Source of the DNA: Rhytidiadelphus loreus
Lineage: Eukaryota > Streptophyta > Bryopsida > Hypnales > Hylocomiaceae
NCBI GenBank assembly: GCA_947034895.1
Contig: OX344762.1
Span: 9,305,501-9,369,500, forward strand
Direction of reading: 5' to 3'
Length of the DNA stretch: 64,000 bases
The notes below the pieces were generated by a model. The model saw only the letters and a list, made by a program, of their open reading frames with translations, was not told the DNA's origin and did no database searches. The translations under genes and the position numbers were made by a program. Shown here one piece after another: positions 35,558 through 46,145 of this stretch (within the stretch, counting starts at the first letter, position 1; each line of letters opens with the position of its first letter).

Positions 35558-36165
35558 CTAAGTACAAGATTTTCCCTTCCGGTTGCCGGGTCTAGTCGTT
35601 CGAGCCATGGACACTCGCTCGTGTACAGGAGTCTTCATCTTCTTCTCCTTCGTTGCGGACTTGCGGACAACCTTACCATTCTCCCTTGCAACTACAGCAT
35701 CGGCTTCTCCAGTGCAACTCGGTGAAGCGGCGACATTCTTCCTTGATGAACCGGACAATTTCTTGCACACGGCAGGTGCACCATCATCCTCCGCAGCTTC
35801 TGATCCAAATTCAGAACCGGACTCTGAAGCATCGTACGATTCACCTGCAGAGGCACCTTTGCTAATTCCCAATCCACCCAATTCAACAACAAACTCTTCT
35901 GATGTGGTTTCCAATCCCTTTTTGACTGGAAACCGCCTTCGCTTGCCTTCCAAGTCTAGTTGCACAAGACTGCCACCCTTCTTTACAGCATCAACTTCTT
36001 TTCGCTTCTTCCCAAGTGCAGTGGGGCTGACCAATTCTTTCAGTGGCCTACGCATTCCACTCCCCTTGCTTCCAATTGACAGGCTTATTGTACCAGATGT
36101 CGAAGCCGGTGGTGCTTGCAGGCGTTGGGAAGGGATCCATGCACACCGCTCTCTCTCTAGACACA
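35558..36165 (-). CDS. Accessory exon, charged Ser/Lys-rich protein
   Basis: About 200 codons open on the minus strand, with no ATG near the start but a good acceptor just upstream (T-run, then CTGTGTCTAG). This implies an internal or last exon. Readable parts: ERERCAWIPSQRLQAPPAST, SLSIGSKGSGMRRPLKELVS, LGKKRKEVDAVKKGG, an acidic ESGSEFGSEAAEDDG stretch, and a basic end (TRPGNRKGKSCT and stop). The two charged halves and a possible nuclear signal suggest a nuclear protein. It may be the 3' exon of the gene at 36907-38523, where a possible GTAGGC donor follows GYKPIK. The join is inferred. Confidence 0.5.
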
Positions 36166-36175
36166 GAGATGACAA

Positions 36176-36906
36176 AAAAATGAATTAGTGGGATGTGATG
36201 TGTAAAAGTGTCACTAGTTCTACTGGAATTGTAAAAGAATGTCCAAATAACTAAAGACCCTCAAACCATACCCGTATTTAATGAAAGTGGAATAAAGTTG
36301 CTTCAAGTATCATTAAATGGAATGAAACATGAATAAACATCCTTCAAATCACAATACAATTCTCAAAAGGAGATGAAGTACCTTGAAACCACCCAAGACA
36401 TAATTGTAGGGGAACCACAGAACTTAGAGGTTAGTAGTTAGTGATCAAATTAGATTTTCATGGATTAAACTACCCACTACTGAAAAGAGAAAAGAATTAG
36501 AATCCAAAAGTGTAAAACTTAACCATGAAAGTAGGTTTTAGACCCTAAATGACCCCTGGCCTTTCAACTCCTCCAATCAAAAGTGGCATGAAGTTACTTG
36601 AAGTACTAAAAACTACTCTTGGCCGGGCTTGGTAGACCCTCAATTCCAAAAACAAAGACAAATCATGTCTTCAGTACCTTCAATTATTGAGAATGTATAT
36701 TCAAACATGAGTACATGACCCTAAAAGCTGTAATATGATAAGTTCAACAGCAAAAACAATTTAAGCATCTACAAGTAACCACGAATGTAATGGAAAGTTC
36801 TATAACGCCTGAACACTTGAAAACTTGAAAAGAAAGGGAATTACAGTACATGAACACCCTTTAAATTCAACAGACACTAAGGCAAAGTCAATGTCTAAAC
36901 TGTGAA
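36176..36906 (-). other. Intergenic or intron sequence between accessory exons
   Basis: 731 bp without a long open frame. If the two minus-strand coding regions belong to one gene, this is intron. If not, it is the 3' region of the finger protein. Confidence 0.45.
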
Positions 36907-38523
36907 TTATAAATCACTGAAACTGGAGGGATGTAAGTAATTGAGAAGTTCGACCACTGTACCTTCTTCGTCAGATACGGTGGAAGCCAATTCTGAGGCA
37001 ACGGGCTTTCTGGCTACTCCGTTTGTCTCTCGTTCTTCTCCACTGCTCTTTCCTGCCTCTCCAACAATCTTTCCTGCTTCTTTGCCTACCTTTATTGGCT
37101 TATACCCAGATTGAAGCCACCAGCTAGAATGCATTTCTAGGTCACATTCTTTCAAGCAACATCTTGTAGAATTAGAGAAATGAGCATTGGCACACCAAGA
37201 GTGGTAACCATGTCTACAAGAAGCAATCTTACAATCCCACTCTGGCCAAAATCCTTTACCACAAAAAGTGCAAGGGTCAGACAGAAGACAACAATCAGTA
37301 TTTCCATCACCCTTACTATCAGCACTACCAGACTGTCGTGGGCGTGGAAGTGGATTGGGGAGATCCCGACCAGCCTTCAATACACGGAGCTGGGCCTTCA
37401 CGGCCTCCTTTTGCTGACAGAGAACTTCGAATTTCACCAAAGCAATACTCTCTGCACGCGAGGCAAATATTGCGTTCCCGCGGGCCTTCTCGTGATCCAC
37501 CTCACCCGTAGCTAGCATCTCAACAAAGGTATCCAAAACTCCCGATTGAGCATCAAGTTGTCTCCTCAACTTATCTGCGCCAGGAAAACTCTCCCAATTG
37601 ACTAGGGATGCGTCGGGCGCACTCGCTTTCATCGCAGTCACTTCGACTTCGAATTGCTGCAACTTCTGGGACGCTGTTCGAAGAAGCTCTCGTCGATCGA
37701 CTAGTTGGGCATCTGCGCGCACAAGCTCCAAGGTGCTTTGGTCCTTGTTGCCCTTCAGCAGCTCTAGACTTAAAGAAAGGGCCAACACCTCCTCGTCCAA
37801 GGCAGTCAACAAACTAGTCCACTCCAAAATGAGCGAGGCATGATCCTGTCGATTCACCGTTCTTAGAAGAGGGCGGTCTAGGACTTGTCTTCCATGCTTG
37901 AGTTCATCACGTCTGGGGCGCTCCAGACTTCGAGTGCCACTCTTGGGGTTGTCGTCTTCGGAGTCTAAATGCACAGGAACAAAGTGACACACTTCTGCAA
38001 ATTGTTTTTTTGCAACACGTTCTTCTCTCCTGATCCTATCTCGTATGCACCACTCGCCGAATACTGCCCAATTCACAAGTACAGGCGGTTGTTTTTTCAT
38101 ACAAGTGAAACCTCTTGCTTCTGCCTTGTTAATCGTACGAACCCCAGGAACAACTGTCTTCTGGTGACAAATCATCCAGAGTTTCTCTATCTCTTTACAA
38201 GTTTCCTCATCGTCATGGTGGGGATAGTGGTATGCGTTTTTCCCGTTAACTGGCCCAAACCACCTCTCAACCTCAGCCTCTGTGCAATCTCTCCCTATTT
38301 TCAATTTTTTGGGAGACTTCCCTTTGTTTGACAAGCCATAGACCGTTTCAAATGTTTTCCTGGACACTGGTCTGCCGTCAAAAACAAGGGTAGGCTCGTC
38401 CGCATAAAGAGGCGAGACCCAAGCACGAATGCCGTCCTCAATTTTCACTCTCGCACCCTGTTCCTCAACCTCTGCGAGGTCGTGCTCTCCCATCTCTCCC
38501 TCGCTAGCGCTATAATCTAACAT
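36907..38523 (-). CDS. Transposon accessory protein: coiled coil plus RING/PHD-like finger
   Basis: 538 codons, intact, ATG at 38523. The N-terminus is acidic (SASEGEMGEHDLAEVEEQG) and is followed by a compact region with GRPVSRKTFETVYGLSN, AEVERWFGPVNGKNAYHYPH and VLVNWAVFGEWCIRDRIR. A helical coiled-coil part (LILEWTSLLTALDEEVLALS to LVKFEVLCQQKEAVKAQL) covers roughly residues 230-385. A finger at about 410-465 reads CTFCGKGF, then CKIASCRHGYHSWC, then CCLKEC, a Cys/His order like RING or PHD domains. The tail is Lys/Glu-rich. It lies inside the transposon, convergent with the transposase, so I infer a role in transposition or in targeting. Family unknown. Confidence 0.7.
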   Translation of the reverse strand: MLDYSASEGEMGEHDLAEVEEQGARVKIEDGIRAWVSPLYADEPTLVFDGRPVSRKTFETVYGLSNKGKSPKKLKIGRDCTEAEVERWFGPVNGKNAYHYPHHDDEETCKEIEKLWMICHQKTVVPGVRTINKAEARGFTCMKKQPPVLVNWAVFGEWCIRDRIRREERVAKKQFAEVCHFVPVHLDSEDDNPKSGTRSLERPRRDELKHGRQVLDRPLLRTVNRQDHASLILEWTSLLTALDEEVLALSLSLELLKGNKDQSTLELVRADAQLVDRRELLRTASQKLQQFEVEVTAMKASAPDASLVNWESFPGADKLRRQLDAQSGVLDTFVEMLATGEVDHEKARGNAIFASRAESIALVKFEVLCQQKEAVKAQLRVLKAGRDLPNPLPRPRQSGSADSKGDGNTDCCLLSDPCTFCGKGFWPEWDCKIASCRHGYHSWCANAHFSNSTRCCLKECDLEMHSSWWLQSGYKPIKVGKEAGKIVGEAGKSSGEERETNGVARKPVASELASTVSDEEGTVVELLNYLHPSSFSDL

Positions 38524-39153
38524 TGGAACCCTAATACTGCAAGCAACGGACTTTCAAATGTGCAAACTACCACAATTACACTTGCCCGTAATTGCACAAG
38601 AACAGCAAGCCGAACAACAACAATGCACGAACTTAGCTCAGAGAAACCCGAAGTGATTACTAAACTTACACAATCAAGCGCTGCTGAGAATAAACATGTG
38701 AGCCCAAGCACGGAGCTCAGTCGGGCAAAGCACGCAGGTGTGCAAATGAGGCGCGCCAAACCTCCCGACTCCAACGCCAACGCCCAACAGCCGAAAACAA
38801 GCGCGAAGCAGATTCCCCTTCATCCAGCTGCTTGAAGTCCCTGCATCAATGGCCGCCCTCGCCTGACGTAAACCCCGTTGCATCTGGCCGTTGAAAGGCC
38901 CCATCCATCGACGGCCACGAAGACCTAGCAAAACCCAACGGCATTCAATCGCTCAATCACCCTGCCAATTGACGGCTGCGCCTGCCCAATCGACCTCAGT
39001 TTAAAAGCAACGTTTCCTAGTAAATGCGCGTCAGGCCCACAAATCGCCCAAACAGCTCACATCATTAGTGACCTTCATACCACGCAGTTACAGTTAACTT
39101 GATTCTTTACACCTCCCACAAATGACTTTTTGGACAAGGACTCTTGCCAAAAA
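38524..39153. other. Right subterminal region of the transposon
   Basis: GC-richer than the rest of the element and probably the promoter of the minus-strand accessory gene. Open frames across it (38560-38835 plus, 38674-38931 minus) have no recognisable motif. I saw no TATA box in a convincing place. Confidence 0.4.
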
Positions 39154-39179
39154 TGAGCCACTCATCCATGCATCCACCC
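39154..39179 (-). repeat. Right terminal inverted repeat
   Basis: TGAGCCACTCATCCATGCAT then CCACCC, the mirror of the left terminus with a single mismatch. It is followed by the second GAGT (39180-39183). Confidence 0.9.
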
Positions 39180-39183
39180 GAGT

Positions 39184-40097
39184 ATCTGCAAGAGGGTGTG
39201 ACAAACATGGTGCTTGGGTCCCAAAACGGCGGCCAACAGGTGTTGCGTAATTCTATAGGCAAAACTTTTTTGGAATGTTTGCTTGGATTATAGTTACGAG
39301 TAATTGTGTGTATTTTTGGATTTATTCTCTTGCAAATTACGATAACAAGTAGTGGTAATGTGTAGACACCTCGTACACGTCAATTGGCATACTAACAAGT
39401 CTGTTGGGTGGCATGGATACAGGTGAGGATTACCACCTCTCGGGATTTTTTCAAAAAAATCTCCAAAACGATACTTATAATGGTGGAAGATACTGTTTGT
39501 CTGCAACCTGTCTACGCTTGGACCTTTTTCGGCTCAAAGTCATATTCTCTGTTGTATATTCTAGTACTCTGGTTCAAGTTTAGTTGTGATTATTTTCCCA
39601 AAGCTTTTTCCAGGGAATGATCTATTTATAGTACCGTCTTTGGGCAGTATGGCGATCTGAGCCATATCGAGCCACCAAGCTACAATGAGCTGGCCGTAGC
39701 TCTTGGCTTATATTATCTTTACGATAATCAGTTTTCTCGGGAAGTAACTGTTTTTGCAGAAATGAGTTTCTTTTTCTTGTTCGTTATCTAGTCTATAATT
39801 GCTTGGTGCTAATCAGTTTTTAGTCAGACTATTACAATTATTGGTTAAAGAAGTTTGCCGATCTAAGTATTTACTTGTTATACACAGCTACTTGAGACAA
39901 ACACTGTTTTTTGTATTGGAATAATATAACTACCAGTATGGATTTGTTATTACTTTACCTGTTTAAATGGTTCAATGAGAGTGATAGTCTCTTATATTCT
40001 CTCTATAAGTAGTTAATTTTGTGTAAAACAAAGTTGATGCTTAAACTACAAACTATGAAACTAAAATTTGAATGGGAGTCAAGATCTACTTTGATTC
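39184..40097 (+). other. Arm 1 sequence beyond the insertion
   Basis: Non-coding as far as I can tell. One 70-codon open frame (39408-39620) is identical in arm 2 (60675-60463), but identity of the whole arm explains that. An ACG/ATG difference near 39380 shows that the arms have begun to diverge. Confidence 0.5.
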
Positions 40098-41050
40098 ATT
40101 ATATTAATTATAGTGTTAATTAGAATATGTAATGTTCCATTAAATTGAATGAAAGATAAGTTTCTTACCATCTATGTATTTTTCTTTTGCTATTGAAATG
40201 TTCATTCATACTTAAATAATCTTAATAACTATCTTTAAGGTAGTACATCATAATGAATATTAGTTTAATGAGATTTTTGAAACTTAAGAATGCACTTGGT
40301 TTATAATACTACTGACATTATTATTCTTTGTGTTACAATATTAGTTTTCCTATAACTTAATTCAATTTTATTTTTTGTGCATTTTTGTGGATAATATTCT
40401 CATCTAACAAAGTACGTCTAAAGTATGATTAAACTTCCTTGAGGTAGTTAATGCTATTTACAGAGAAGTTACATCTTCAATTTAGCATCTCCTTTGACAC
40501 TATTATTGTGATTACTTTCTACAGAATCCAATTTATTAATGCATAAACAATCATGAAAAAATTCAATTCAGAATTACATATATAATACACCATAAGAAGG
40601 TTAATGAAAAATTTGAATTGTGTTATAATTTTTTGAGATGATTAAACAGATTTGGCATATAATAATATTTGAATGACACAAAAGCAATCCAACTATGAAG
40701 TACTACATGGTACTATTCTTAAAAATTTCTATCTATAGCACAATAGTTTTTTATTTTATTTTTTTAAACAAATGAAACGGAATTCAATTGCAGCACAATA
40801 AGGTTTAGAAGACAGTGTGACACTCAAATTATGAAGGTGTCCGTAGAAGATTCCTAATAATGACTAGCAACTTAATCATTTCAAGACGTTGTTTGATTAT
40901 TGTGAAAAGCAAGTTGATGTACACATATATTGATGAAGATTACATGAAAACATTTGTTTGAGTGCAATGAATGAAGCCTAACCTCATGACCTAGTCCAAG
41001 TTCAAATTTCAGACGAAGCTCAGGAAAGTATGATAAATGAAAGTATAAGT
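40098..41050. other. Spacer sequence, no gene seen
   Basis: AT-rich non-coding DNA at the start of the 13.7-kb spacer between the inverted arms. Confidence 0.5.
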
Positions 41051-41065
41051 TTCATATGAAAAAAT

Positions 41066-41375
41066 AACTTACATGTGGAAATCCTTTCGATGAAACATTT
41101 CGTCTGCTACCTCTGCCCTCCGCCATCTCTTGTACTGAATCTAAGTTCTGCACTTGAACATTCTCATCCGCGCCTGTTCCTCCATCTTCAAAATGAAGGA
41201 CTTTCCGCAGTTCGGCCGATGGTGACTGACTTCTCTTAGACAGAGCTCTCTTTCCACGATTCATCCTAGATCTCTTGATTGCCTTAGGAGATGAGAAATA
41301 TAAAGAAAAACGCCTCTTCCGCTTGTTAGAGAGCTTTGGTAATACAAAAGAAAAATTATGACTACTTCCAAGCAT
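41066..41375 (-). pseudogene. Possible exon of an unknown basic protein
   Basis: A minus-strand open stretch reads LPKLSNKRKRRFSLYFSSPK, AIKRSRMNRGKRALSKRSQS and then a more acidic LHFEDGGTGADENVQVQNLD. It ends near SSKGFPH at a plausible GTAAGT donor (about 41070). The run of basic residues suggests nuclear or nucleic-acid binding. It lies head-to-head with the Mutator-like pseudogene at 42.3 kb, so it may be the second gene of that element. No family recognised. Confidence 0.35.
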
Positions 41376-41761
41376 GAGTATATAACATAGTGTACTAAAA
41401 CTATCACAGAGAAATACGAATGCTAATCATCTCGCAAAGCATCAAAGACATTGTTGTTTGGACACATGGACTGACCTTATATCTCTTAAGAAACCGTGTA
41501 AAATTCGCTTAGAACGCGTTACCCTATACTAGGTTGTTGACTATTATGTCCACAAGAAATTTAGAACTATTAAACTAGACAATGGCTTCAATGCGCAGTC
41601 AATTTTCAAAATAAAGGTAATAAAAATAGCACTCTGACCATGACCTCTACCTTTCCGATACAATCTATAATGAATATGTATGGTGTGTAGTATTTTGGCC
41701 CATTATCTTTTTGGTATAGCCATGTTCTATTTAATTCTTAGAGTCACCAAACGCATTTACA

Positions 41762-42090
41762 ACATTCTTGACACAGCCGCATTAGACATTTAAAATTTGC
41801 CTGATACAGTCGCACTAGCCATTTAGAATATGCCTGACACAGCCGCAATTAGAATTTACTATATGCCTGTCAAAGCTACACTAGGCATTATAAATATTCC
41901 TGTCACAGCCGCAGTAGGCATTTACAACATTCCTGACACAGCTGCACTAGGCATTTACAATATGCCTGACACAGCCGCAATCGGCATTTACAATATGCTT
42001 GTCAAAGCTGCACTAGGCGTTTACAATATTCCTGACACAGCCGCACTAGGCATTTACAATATTCCTAACATAGCCTCACTATGCATGTAA
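41762..42090 (+). repeat. 33-bp minisatellite (~10 units)
   Basis: Units of CCTGACACAGCCGCACTAGG plus CATTTACAATATT repeat about ten times with substitutions. Because 33 is divisible by 3, the plus strand reads a repeated PDTAALGIYNI/M undecapeptide over 86 codons (41830-42090). It sits 230 bp before the Mutator-like coding region. I treat it as a tandem repeat and not a proven gene. Confidence 0.75.
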
Positions 42091-42319
42091 TGCATTTATA
42101 AATGGCTCCACTACTGGAGGGCTTGGCATATGGCATAATAGTTGCTCTATGAAGTGATGGGAGATGAAGAAAGACTCCATTCCATCTTGTTTTTCCCTTC
42201 TTCTAGAGTTGTTAGAGGTACCATGTAATATAAGTGCTTGAAGAAGTTCAACTCTCAATCAAGTAGTGCGCTAGACTGAATTCTTTGTTTTCAATCTTCT
42301 TGAGTGTTTGTTGTTAAGG

Positions 42320-45300
42320 ATGGCTTGCATTCGTGTAGATGGTCATGATGTTCCACTTGTGTTTCCAGTAGATGATGGAGATTGAACTAGAGTGACAAGC
42401 CATCTACTTCATGTTCGTTTCAGGTTCATTGAGTCATCCATCTATGTCGAAGAAGAAAGGAAGTCTAAATCAGGAGAGTTGCAACAGTTAGTTCCGGTAG
42501 TGTTTAGAGATTTGCAGTGGACAATCAGATCCATCTACAGTGGATATGCCGTATGTCACTCACTCAATATTAAGAAGTCCACCTCCAGTAATGTTTCCAG
42601 TCCTACGTAATAGTGCGATTCTTGAAACAGTGAAAGTTGAGAAATTGGATCCTATCATAGAATTGTCTAGCGAATCAGAAGGAGAGTCCCCTAATTTGAC
42701 ACTTCACAAGCAAGCATGCTGTGTACCAGATTCGTCAAATGAAATCAAGGTTTTGAAATCATTGTCTGGTACCTTGTCGAATAGCCCTAGCTAGTCTTTG
42801 TTGTCTCGCCCTCCCGTGCATCCAAATGTAGTCCACCGAGTGAGCATAATGGATAGTTTGAAGAGATTAGCTAGTATGCATCGTTCTAGGAACGAATTGT
42901 CCACAATGGATCTGAGCAGCACGAAACACCACCGCGTGCAATATCTTCCACCAGTTTTTGACGGAAATGTCATCTTCGAGTTGCCTCCGTGTGGTTCATC
43001 TTCGTCTTCATCGGCAGCTAGGAACTTGGAGGGAATGGACAAGCAGTATAACGGACATCCATGGTGCAAGTTGGTGACAACCAACATTCACAACTCCGAC
43101 AACCTGAGGTTTCGTAAGTCTTATTGTACTGGTCATCTTGCTTGTTTGAATACAAAGTGTGATTACTTGAAGAGGGCTGGGAAACGCAATGAAACAGAGT
43201 GGATTGGTTATACAACTTTTCCTTTTGTAGTAGGAGAGAGTCCCACTAAAGATTGTACTCTTCTTTGCAAGCTTTGCAAGGTAACCCCTACATGCCTTAG
43301 TACATGCTGTGGTAGAATTTACTACTGCTATTCTGACAGTCCAAAAATGAGTAGGGCCGCTATTCATTTCGGAAATCATACTCATTCGGTAGCGAAGGGC
43401 ATGTATAGAGATTCTACGGAGAAGATTTGAGAAATAATTGCGGAGCAAGTGGCTAAGACGCCAAAGGCTACAAACTCAGCGATTGCACTCTCTGCTAGCA
43501 AGGACTTTCTGACTAACTATCTATTTCACAGTGGAGAGGGAAAGAAAGAGATGTTGAGGGGCGAGGAACTAAATGAGGTTATGGATCGGTTTGAATACTT
43601 GAGCAATCCAAACATATGGAATGTAATCTCTTCATTTCGGTCAAACAATCAAGGAGGAGTCATTGACAATATCATGACTATGAAAAAGGAGTCGAAGTTT
43701 GAATTCATACATGACAATGTCTTCCTAGGCCAAGGCAAAGAGAAGGTTTACATTTTTAAGATGCTCACGGAAGGACCTGGAAGTGGAGTGGACTTGGTGA
43801 CGCGCATGCAACCCGGAGGTGATCTTCAAAATGGTTGGATGATGTTTGACCACGTTAAGCGCGTGAATAAGTGGACCACAATGGCTTGCCATGTGTATGA
43901 TCCTCAATACAAGAAAGTGATGACAATTGCAACATGCGATATGCAATCCGAAGATACCGAGATCCAAGTGCAGTTCTGGAGTTCTTTGAATATTGTGATG
44001 TCACGACATGGTTTGGATCACTCGAACTTCAAGTGATTCATGGCAGATAGCGCTATGGCTAATTGGAATGCGGTGCGTATTGTTTACGGTAGCGGTCTGG
44101 CAAATGAGAAGATGGAAAATCGTGAAAGAACATGTCTGCTACATTGGACTACCTCTCTGCAAAAGCACACTCAAAAATACATCAAGGAAGCATTCCAGTC
44201 GCAACACAATATGCTATGCAAGCAATATAAAGATGCCAAAACTATGGAACAAGCGGAGACATGATACTTGGCAATTCGGTCATGGTGGTTGTCATCTGGA
44301 GCTGCCAATGAAGATGCACTTCATCACTTAGACCATTGGCTAGCCTTTTGGCATTTTTGTTACCGGCAGTGGGGAGGGTTCATGCAAATGGTGAGCACAT
44401 TTTGTTTTAAAATATTTATTTTCATCTTTAAATTGGATTTGTAGAATTGCTTTCTTTTATTCTTCCTTCAAATAAGCATTTTTTAGTTTTAGCTGAGAAT
44501 TTAGGAGTACCAATGATTTGAAAAAAATATTCAAATATTTTTATTTTGTCGCACTGGAACCAGAAATGGGGGTACTAGAAGTCCTCTCCAAAACCTCTGT
44601 CGGACCTGACTAAGGTTTTGGGTTGCTTCTCGGTATCCTTCATATTGGTTCGTGGAATGGGAAAAAAAAAATATTAAATTTTTTTTTTATGGAGGATTGA
44701 TGGCTCAAAGTTACCGTGAAATTGGCTATTTTTTAGAATGTTATTTTTTAGAATTTAAGATTTAAATTTTATTTTGATGTTTTCGCATTTCCTTGAAATA
44801 ATTTGAATATTATGTGAAATGACATATTATGATTTTAAAAAATGTGGTCTGATTTGTGACTTATGATATTGATTGTGAGTACTGAAATTTTTTTGTAGAT
44901 GCATTTGTAGGATTTAAGTTTGAAGGAGATGGCAGATATGCCATCGTGCAACTTGTCAAAAACAATGCATAACAAGTGGCTTCAAATGTCTGGAAATCGC
45001 GGAAACAATTTGTTCGACGCCACTTGCGATGACAGTATTCGTGCATGGATGCAAATGACAAATTATCGTGCATACTTGAAGGGACATGCATCTGGATCTG
45101 GTCCTTCGAAGGGGGAGTTGAAGTTGAGAGCTGCAAGACAAAGCGGAGACCCTAAAAAGATAGCGGAGGCTCTGAATACATTACCTGGAAGTGAAGGTGT
45201 TGGAAGTCGTATACCTCATTTGGAAGGAGAAGAAATTTTTGGAAGCACAAAGTGGAAGTTGGATGTACCAATTGGCGATGCTGGAGACTCACATAGACCG

Positions 45301-46145
45301 GATAAAATCAACTTCTCCCAACCTCGTGTTTGAACAAGGTCCACAACAGCTTCAGTTGATTCTTCTAGGGACAAAGGTAAACTACTTGAAGTAAACACTA
45401 CTAGACATGTGGCAGTTGCTTTTGAAAGTGATTGCAACACTTCAAAGTGGCACATAGCTAGAATAAACCACAAATCAAATGAAAAATGTTTTGCTCAACA
45501 ACGGGGTTCAAATGTAAAGTGCACTGCTAAAATTGCAAGGGGACAGAAACCCCTGCTCCCACATATCGTGGGAGAAAAGAAGATTATGGAAGTAAGCGAG
45601 AGGTGGTGGTTGACTTTTGGTTCTGTGGAGACGATATCGAACAATGTGTGGAAGGGAGCAAGCGCAAATGGGTTCTAGATTGGCCAGAGGTACCAGAGGT
45701 TTGGCCTGTTTTGATTGGAACTGACTTGAGCCGGGATGAAACTTTATTATTGCAACATGGTGGATTTCATCTCCAGGAATGTCCTGTACTATCACCACGT
45801 CGACTCTTCAATCTATCTAACGTATTCAAGAGTGTTTTCTATGATCAACCACCTCCAACAGATGCAAGTGTGTATCCAACAATTCGAAACAATCACACCA
45901 TACGACGAATTGCAAATGCACCAACTATAGAACAACGTAACAAGTGAGAGAGTGCTGCAAATGTGAAAGGAGAAATTTTGGGAGTGACATTGCTGCCTTT
46001 CCCGGGACTAGGTGCAATTGTGTCACTGCAGACTGGATTAGACTATAACAAAAATGTGTATCGAATCACAGTGGGAATGTACCCCTCATGCACATGCCCA
46101 GACTTTACAACAATGGCTATTTCAATTAAATTAATGTTGATGTAG
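42320..46145 (+). pseudogene. Mutator-like transposase with SWIM finger, decayed
   Basis: Coding remnants start at ATG 42320 (MACIRVDGHDVPLVF). From about 42516 to 44393 one frame is kept, with stops at 42792, 43428, 44034 and 44262. It has a Cys-rich N-terminal part (CTGHLACLNTKC, CLSTCCGRIYYC), the core HVYDPQYKKVMTIATCDMQS, FMADSAMANWNAVRIVYGSG, and WLSSGAANEDALHHLDHWLA. A likely intron spans 44394-44898 (GTGAGC..TTTGTAG). The second exon region is open in pieces (44920-45333, 45409-45678, 45603-45947) and ends with a SWIM-type start, GMYPSCTCPDFTTM, truncated before its second Cys/His pair. A SWIM finger after an RNase H-like core is the usual MULE order. I found no termini. Confidence 0.65.

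Larger units (their letters stand above)
28258..39179. mobile_element. 10.9-kb two-gene DNA transposon, unassigned superfamily
   Basis: The termini are inverted repeats of about 26 bp with one mismatch, beginning GGGTGGATGCATGG and continuing TGAGTGGCTCA. Both boundaries are fixed by the empty site in arm 2 and by a 4-bp duplication. On the plus strand it encodes a spliced transposase (29478-33176). On the minus strand it encodes a coiled-coil/Cys-His finger protein (38523-36907) and a downstream exon (about 36165-35558). The two genes converge on a 1.8-kb palindrome. Superfamilies reported with 4-bp duplications include Sola, Academ and Chapaev, but I cannot place this element by memory. It must be fairly young, since it postdates the near-identical arms. 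Confidence 0.9.
25156..40097 (+). repeat. Inverted duplication, arm 1 (holds a 10.9-kb insertion)
   Basis: Positions 25156-28257 match 64000-60900 in reverse complement (coordinate sum 89156, shifting to 89157 because of a one-base C-run difference near 28095). After the inserted transposon, 39184-40097 match 60899-60284 and then 54094-53789 (sums 100083 and 93886). Homology ends at about 40097, where the flanks diverge. I saw only a handful of differences in about 4 kb. The arm may begin before 25156, because arm 2 leaves the window. Confidence 0.95.
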
